14,227 nt of DNA from SZAS-103 sp964640525. Its GTDB lineage: Bacteria > Pseudomonadota > Gammaproteobacteria > Xanthomonadales > Xanthomonadaceae. Positions within the stretch are counted from its first letter, which is position 1. The number at the start of each line of letters is the position of its first letter. Where the stretch lies: assembly GCA_964640525.1 (NCBI GenBank), contig CAZXGS010000069.1, forward strand, positions 1 through 14,227, written 5' to 3'. The notes beneath the pieces were generated by a model. It saw nothing but the letters and a program-made list of their open reading frames with translations. It searched no databases and was not told the origin of the DNA. Shown in pieces: positions 11,922 through 14,227 of the stretch. The position numbers and the translations under genes were made by a program.

Positions 11922-12800
11922 TCAGCGTGCCAATCCTTCCAGCAAGGGTTGCTGCCGGCAGGGCATTCCCGCGCAGGTCCACGTATCCGTTGCGCGATCG
12001 GCTGCCAGCACCGCCAGCCCTTCCGCACCGCAGGCGGTGACGATGTGGCCCAGCGCGCGATCGCCGGCGAGGACCTCCGTTCCCGGCCGCAAGCCGTCCG
12101 CCGTCACCCGTGCCAGTGCGCGCTTGGTCTGGCCGAGGAAGTGGGTGCGCGCGACGATCTCCTGGCCGGGATAGCACCCTTTCTTCACGCTGAACGCGCG
12201 CAGGCGCTCCAGCGAGAGCATCTGCGGCGTCCAGCTCTCGACCTGGTCGGCGGACAACCGCGGCAGGCCATGGGCGAGGTCGAACGCAGCCCAGCGCTGC
12301 GCGCCGTCCTCGCCCATGGCAACCGGTGCGGCAGGGCCGGCCTCGCGGCTGCCGATGCACAGCGTGCGTGGCGTGTGGCCATCGCCCATGTCCAGGCTCA
12401 CGCATTCGTGTTCGCCCTCGACGGTGCGATGGAATGCGGCGCCTTGCGCATGCGCATGCACATCGAAGACACCGCGCGCAACGAGGTCCTCGCGCACCCG
12501 CAGCTTGACCTTGGCGCGGAACACGAACCGCCGCAGGCGCTCGGCCAGGTCGGCGGCCGGCAGGTCCGGCACGATCAACCACCAGCGCTGCGCATCCATG
12601 GCCGCCAAGGCGAACAGCGCGATCAGCCGCCCCTTCGGATTGAGCCAGCCATTCCATTGCCACTGCCCGACTTCCAGCGGCCGCAGGTCGTTCATCGTCT
12701 GTGCCTGGAGAAACGCGGTGGCATCCACACCGACCACCTCCAGCACCTGCCAGCCGGGCAGGGCAAAACCCTCCGCGGGCGCGTCTTGCTTGTCTGTCAT
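11922..12800 (-). CDS. ygfZ: Folate-binding protein YgfZ (Fe-S cluster maintenance, IBA57-like)
   Basis: 292 residues, cytosolic, related to aminomethyltransferase GcvT and to mitochondrial IBA57. YgfZ binds tetrahydrofolate and supports the assembly or repair of certain [4Fe-4S] enzymes. The diagnostic motif KGCYPGQE (207-214) is intact with Cys209, equivalent to the essential Cys228 of E. coli, inside MLSLERLRAFSVKKGCYPGQ (194-213). The N-terminal VVGVDATAFLQAQTMNDLRPL (22-42) and WNGWLNPKGRLIALF (49-63) are the usual GcvT-like segments; the C-terminal barrel (about 218-285) follows. ATG 12800 has GAGGA very close (12802-12806) and a weaker AAGG further out. It is divergent, with 42 bases between starts, from the complex II assembly-factor gene, which suits a shared need: succinate dehydrogenase carries three Fe-S clusters. 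A YgfZ-complex II link here is inference. Confidence 0.92.
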   Translation of the reverse strand: MTDKQDAPAEGFALPGWQVLEVVGVDATAFLQAQTMNDLRPLEVGQWQWNGWLNPKGRLIALFALAAMDAQRWWLIVPDLPAADLAERLRRFVFRAKVKLRVREDLVARGVFDVHAHAQGAAFHRTVEGEHECVSLDMGDGHTPRTLCIGSREAGPAAPVAMGEDGAQRWAAFDLAHGLPRLSADQVESWTPQMLSLERLRAFSVKKGCYPGQEIVARTHFLGQTKRALARVTADGLRPGTEVLAGDRALGHIVTACGAEGLAVLAADRATDTWTCAGMPCRQQPLLEGLAR

Positions 12801-12818
12801 GTCCTCGGGCCTTACACT
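12790..12818 (+). promoter_or_regulatory. Candidate promoter of the SDHAF4-sdhCDA operon
   Basis: TTGTCT (12790-12795) and TACACT (12813-12818) each match four of six consensus bases and are separated by exactly 17. The start of transcription would be near 12825, 18 bases before the ATG at 12843, which also argues against the in-frame ATG at 12822. The -35 lies over the first codons of ygfZ. Confidence 0.4.
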
Positions 12819-12842
12819 TCGATGATCCATTCGAGCCTTGCG

Positions 12843-12848
12843 ATGATA
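12843..12848 (-). promoter_or_regulatory. Candidate -10 element of ygfZ
   Basis: TATCAT on the minus strand within GCCCTATCATCGC, the same context as the -10 candidates of the protease and cyclase genes. It overlaps the start codon of the assembly-factor gene. The -35 region is poor. The leader would be about 35 bases. Confidence 0.35.
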
Positions 12849-13052
12849 GGGCAATCCCCGACCACGAATGATGCCGACGGCCTTCCGCCGACGCCGGAAG
12901 ACGTGGCCGTCGCTGCCCTGGACATCGAATCCGCCGTCGTCACCACGCCAGCGACGGCAGGCGGTGCGCAGCGCGAGATCGGTGGTCGCGACGGTCCGGA
13001 ACCCACCCGCTACGGCGATTGGGAGAAGAACGGCCGCTGCATTGATTTCTGA
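12843..13052 (+). CDS. DUF1674 / SDHAF4-type succinate dehydrogenase assembly factor
   Basis: 69 residues. The C-terminal GPEPTRYGDWEKNGRCIDF (51-69) is the hallmark of DUF1674, the family of mitochondrial SDHAF4, which binds flavinylated SdhA before it joins SdhB and limits its autooxidation. The first 45 residues are low in order-promoting residues (Ala, Thr, Pro, acidic) and look disordered, as in known members. Bacterial members are known mainly from alphaproteobacteria, so finding it directly upstream of sdhC here is good contextual support for a complex II role. ATG 12843 is preferred because the promoter candidate would start transcription after the alternative ATG at 12822; no Shine-Dalgarno is seen for either. 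The gene ends 66 bases before sdhC on the same strand. Confidence 0.85.
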   Translation: MIGQSPTTNDADGLPPTPEDVAVAALDIESAVVTTPATAGGAQREIGGRDGPEPTRYGDWEKNGRCIDF

Positions 13053-13071
13053 TTTCGCGCACGAACGCCAA

Positions 13072-13087
13072 GCCGCCCGCCGGCGGC
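13072..13087 (+). other. Stem-loop between the assembly-factor gene and sdhC
   Basis: GCCGCC (13072-13077) and GGCGGC (13082-13087) pair around a 4-base loop in the 66-base gap. It has no T-run and lies about 30 bases before the sdhC ATG, so it might tune translation or decay rather than end transcription. It may be only a by-product of GC-rich sequence. Confidence 0.3.
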
Positions 13088-13118
13088 GCGGCACGCGCGC
13101 CCCGACCGGCACCCCACG

Positions 13119-13514
13119 ATGGCCACACCGCAACGTCCGCTCTCGCCGCACCTGCAGGTCTATCGACCGCAGATCACCACCGTGCTGTCGATCCTGCACC
13201 GCGCCACCGGCATCGTGCTGGCGGTCGGTGCGTTCGGGGTGGCGTGGTGGCTGCTGGCGATCCGCGCCAGCGCGCAGCGCTGGAGCCAGTTCACCGACCT
13301 CGCCGGCTCGCTGCCCGGCAAGCTGGTGCTGGCCGCCTTCAGTTGGTGCCTGCTCTACCACCTGTGCAACGGCATCCGCCATCTGTTTTGGGACGCCGGC
13401 AAGGGCTTCGAGATCAAGCAGTTCTACGCTTCCGGCTGGGCGGTGGTGGTGCTCTCGTTCGCGCTCACGGCCGGCCTGTGGGCGCTGGCGTTGACGCACG
13501 GGGGCACGCCATGA
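13119..13514 (+). CDS. sdhC: Succinate dehydrogenase cytochrome b556 subunit SdhC
   Basis: 131-residue inner-membrane anchor of complex II, with three transmembrane helices (about 30-50, 68-90, 104-126). It binds haem b and, with SdhD and SdhB, forms the ubiquinone site. RPLSPHLQVYRPQITTVLSI (6-25) and SILHRATG (24-31) are the family signature, with Ser24 and Arg28 at the places of the E. coli quinone-site Ser27 and Arg31. YHLCNGIRHLFWD (80-92) carries His81, the expected axial haem ligand (E. coli His84). The ATG at 13119 gives the conserved N-terminus; no strong ribosome-binding site is visible. The stop overlaps the sdhD start (ATGA). Confidence 0.96.
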   Translation: MATPQRPLSPHLQVYRPQITTVLSILHRATGIVLAVGAFGVAWWLLAIRASAQRWSQFTDLAGSLPGKLVLAAFSWCLLYHLCNGIRHLFWDAGKGFEIKQFYASGWAVVVLSFALTAGLWALALTHGGTP

Positions 13515-13912
13515 GCGCGCAGGATATGGACAAGTCGATGCGCACCCCGCTGGCGCGGGCCCGCGGTTGGGGCTCGGCGCAGGATGGCGTCCACCATTGG
13601 TGGGTGCAGCGCCTGACCGCGGTGGCGCTGGCGCTGCTGACGCCGTGGTTCCTGTGGCTGCTGGTCAGCCTGCTCGGCGCCGATCAGGCGACCGTCCAGG
13701 CGATCGTCGCCAACCCGCGCTACGCGCTGCCGCTGCTGTTCTTCGTGCTGGCGCTGTTCTGGCACGCCAAGCTCGGCCTGCAGGTGGTGATCGAGGATTA
13801 CGTCCATACCCGCTGGGTCGAACTGACCCTGCAGGTGCTGGTGAGCTTCGCCTGCGTGGCCGGCGCCCTGGCCGGCGTGTTCGGCATCGCCCGCTGCGTG
13901 TTCGCCGCTTGA
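13511..13912 (+). CDS. sdhD: Succinate dehydrogenase hydrophobic anchor subunit SdhD
   Basis: 133-residue partner of SdhC with three membrane helices (about 36-56, 70-92, 106-128). GVHHWWVQRLTAVAL (26-40) is the usual start of the first helix. FWHAKLGLQVVIEDYVH (83-99) carries His85, the second haem axial ligand (E. coli His71), and Asp96-Tyr97, matching the Asp82-Tyr83 pair at the quinone site. The N-terminal LARARGWGSAQDG (14-26) is typical of this subunit. The ATG at 13511 overlaps the sdhC stop by four bases, with a G-run just upstream as ribosome-binding site, so the pair is coupled in translation. sdhA starts 34 bases downstream. Confidence 0.95.
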   Translation: MSAQDMDKSMRTPLARARGWGSAQDGVHHWWVQRLTAVALALLTPWFLWLLVSLLGADQATVQAIVANPRYALPLLFFVLALFWHAKLGLQVVIEDYVHTRWVELTLQVLVSFACVAGALAGVFGIARCVFAA

Positions 13913-13946
13913 TGCCACGCTCCTTGCCCTTTCCGATCGAAATCCC

Positions 13947-14227
13947 ATGACGAACGCGTACAAGATCACCGAACACCAATTCGACATGGTCGTGGTCGGC
14001 GCCGGCGGCGCCGGCCTGCGCGCGACTTTCGGGCTGGCCTCCAAGGGTCTGGACACGGCCTGCATCACCAAGGTGTTTCCGACCCGCTCGCACACCGTGG
14101 CCGCGCAGGGCGGCATTTCCGCGGCGCTGGGCAACATGAGCGAGGACGACTGGCGCTGGCATTTCTACGACACCGTCAAGGGCGGCGACTGGCTCGGCGA
14201 CCAGGATGCGATCGAGTACATGTGCCG
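13947..14227 (+). CDS. sdhA: Succinate dehydrogenase flavoprotein subunit SdhA, 5' part
   Basis: The first 93 codons are present; the gene runs off the right edge. SdhA oxidises succinate to fumarate with covalently bound FAD and passes electrons to the Fe-S subunit SdhB. Visible are the FAD-binding dinucleotide fold FDMVVVGAGGAGLRA (12-26) with GAGGAG at 18-23, and TRSHTVAAQGGI (47-58), in which His49 is the site of covalent flavin attachment (E. coli His45), followed by SEDDWRWHFYDTVKGGDWL, also conserved. The gap of 34 bases after sdhD has no clear Shine-Dalgarno. It follows sdhCD in the usual order; sdhB is expected next, outside the window. Flavinylated SdhA is the presumed client of the assembly factor at 12843-13052. 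Confidence 0.97.
   Translation, partial: MTNAYKITEHQFDMVVVGAGGAGLRATFGLASKGLDTACITKVFPTRSHTVAAQGGISAALGNMSEDDWRWHFYDTVKGGDWLGDQDAIEYMC

Noticed and set aside
12801..13499. Upstream extension of the ygfZ frame to 13499 on the minus strand
   Set aside because: It would overlap the assembly-factor gene and sdhC antisense; YgfZ homology begins close to ATG 12800.

Overview
The window is high-GC bacterial DNA that most resembles a gammaproteobacterium of the Lysobacteraceae (Xanthomonadaceae: Lysobacter, Luteimonas, Thermomonas or Pseudoxanthomonas type). This is inference from codon use, from the mix of gene families (fused E1 dehydrogenase, DUF3311 plus sodium:solute symporter, YgfZ beside sdhCDA) and from dispersed intergenic palindromes common in that family. 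No tRNA, rRNA, CRISPR array, insertion sequence or phage gene is visible. It is ordinary chromosomal backbone, almost fully coding, on both strands.

Positions 1-370 carry no gene: two dispersed repeat types and a probable promoter lead into gcdH (371-1537, glutaryl-CoA dehydrogenase). After a composite palindromic repeat (1547-1662), a rightward group follows: a GNAT acetyltransferase with a TTG start (1679-2236), a glutathione S-transferase overlapping it by four bases (2233-2874), and a 755-residue fused alpha/beta E1 2-oxoacid dehydrogenase (2902-5169). A second copy of the composite repeat (5181-5343) separates this group from a convergent, exported two-repeat M16 metalloprotease (8054-5358, minus strand).

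The protease is divergent from a 303-residue class III nucleotidyl cyclase with a C-terminal FHA domain (8262-9173). Their 207-bp shared upstream region holds a perfect 8-bp-arm dyad, and the cyclase promoter is placed so that the mRNA would be leaderless. Convergent to the cyclase lies a leftward series: ygfZ (12800-11922), a small exported protein (11803-11513), a DUF3311 membrane protein (11332-11162) overlapping an MctP-like sodium:monocarboxylate symporter (11165-9660), and a small SpoIIAA/STAS-like protein (9567-9187).

Divergent from ygfZ is the complex II locus: a 69-residue DUF1674/SDHAF4-type assembly factor (12843-13052), sdhC (13119-13514), sdhD (13511-13912) and the first 93 codons of sdhA, cut by the window edge (13947-). 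An assembly chaperone for flavinylated SdhA, a folate-dependent Fe-S maintenance protein and the enzyme subunits thus sit side by side. The window reads as central metabolism (acyl-CoA and 2-oxoacid oxidation, monocarboxylate uptake, succinate oxidation) plus one cyclic-nucleotide signalling gene. I see no clear new multi-gene system; the most unusual points are the SDHAF4/YgfZ/sdh arrangement, the cyclase-FHA promoter region, and a G-quadruplex-capable repeat that forms the ribosome-binding region of the symporter operon.
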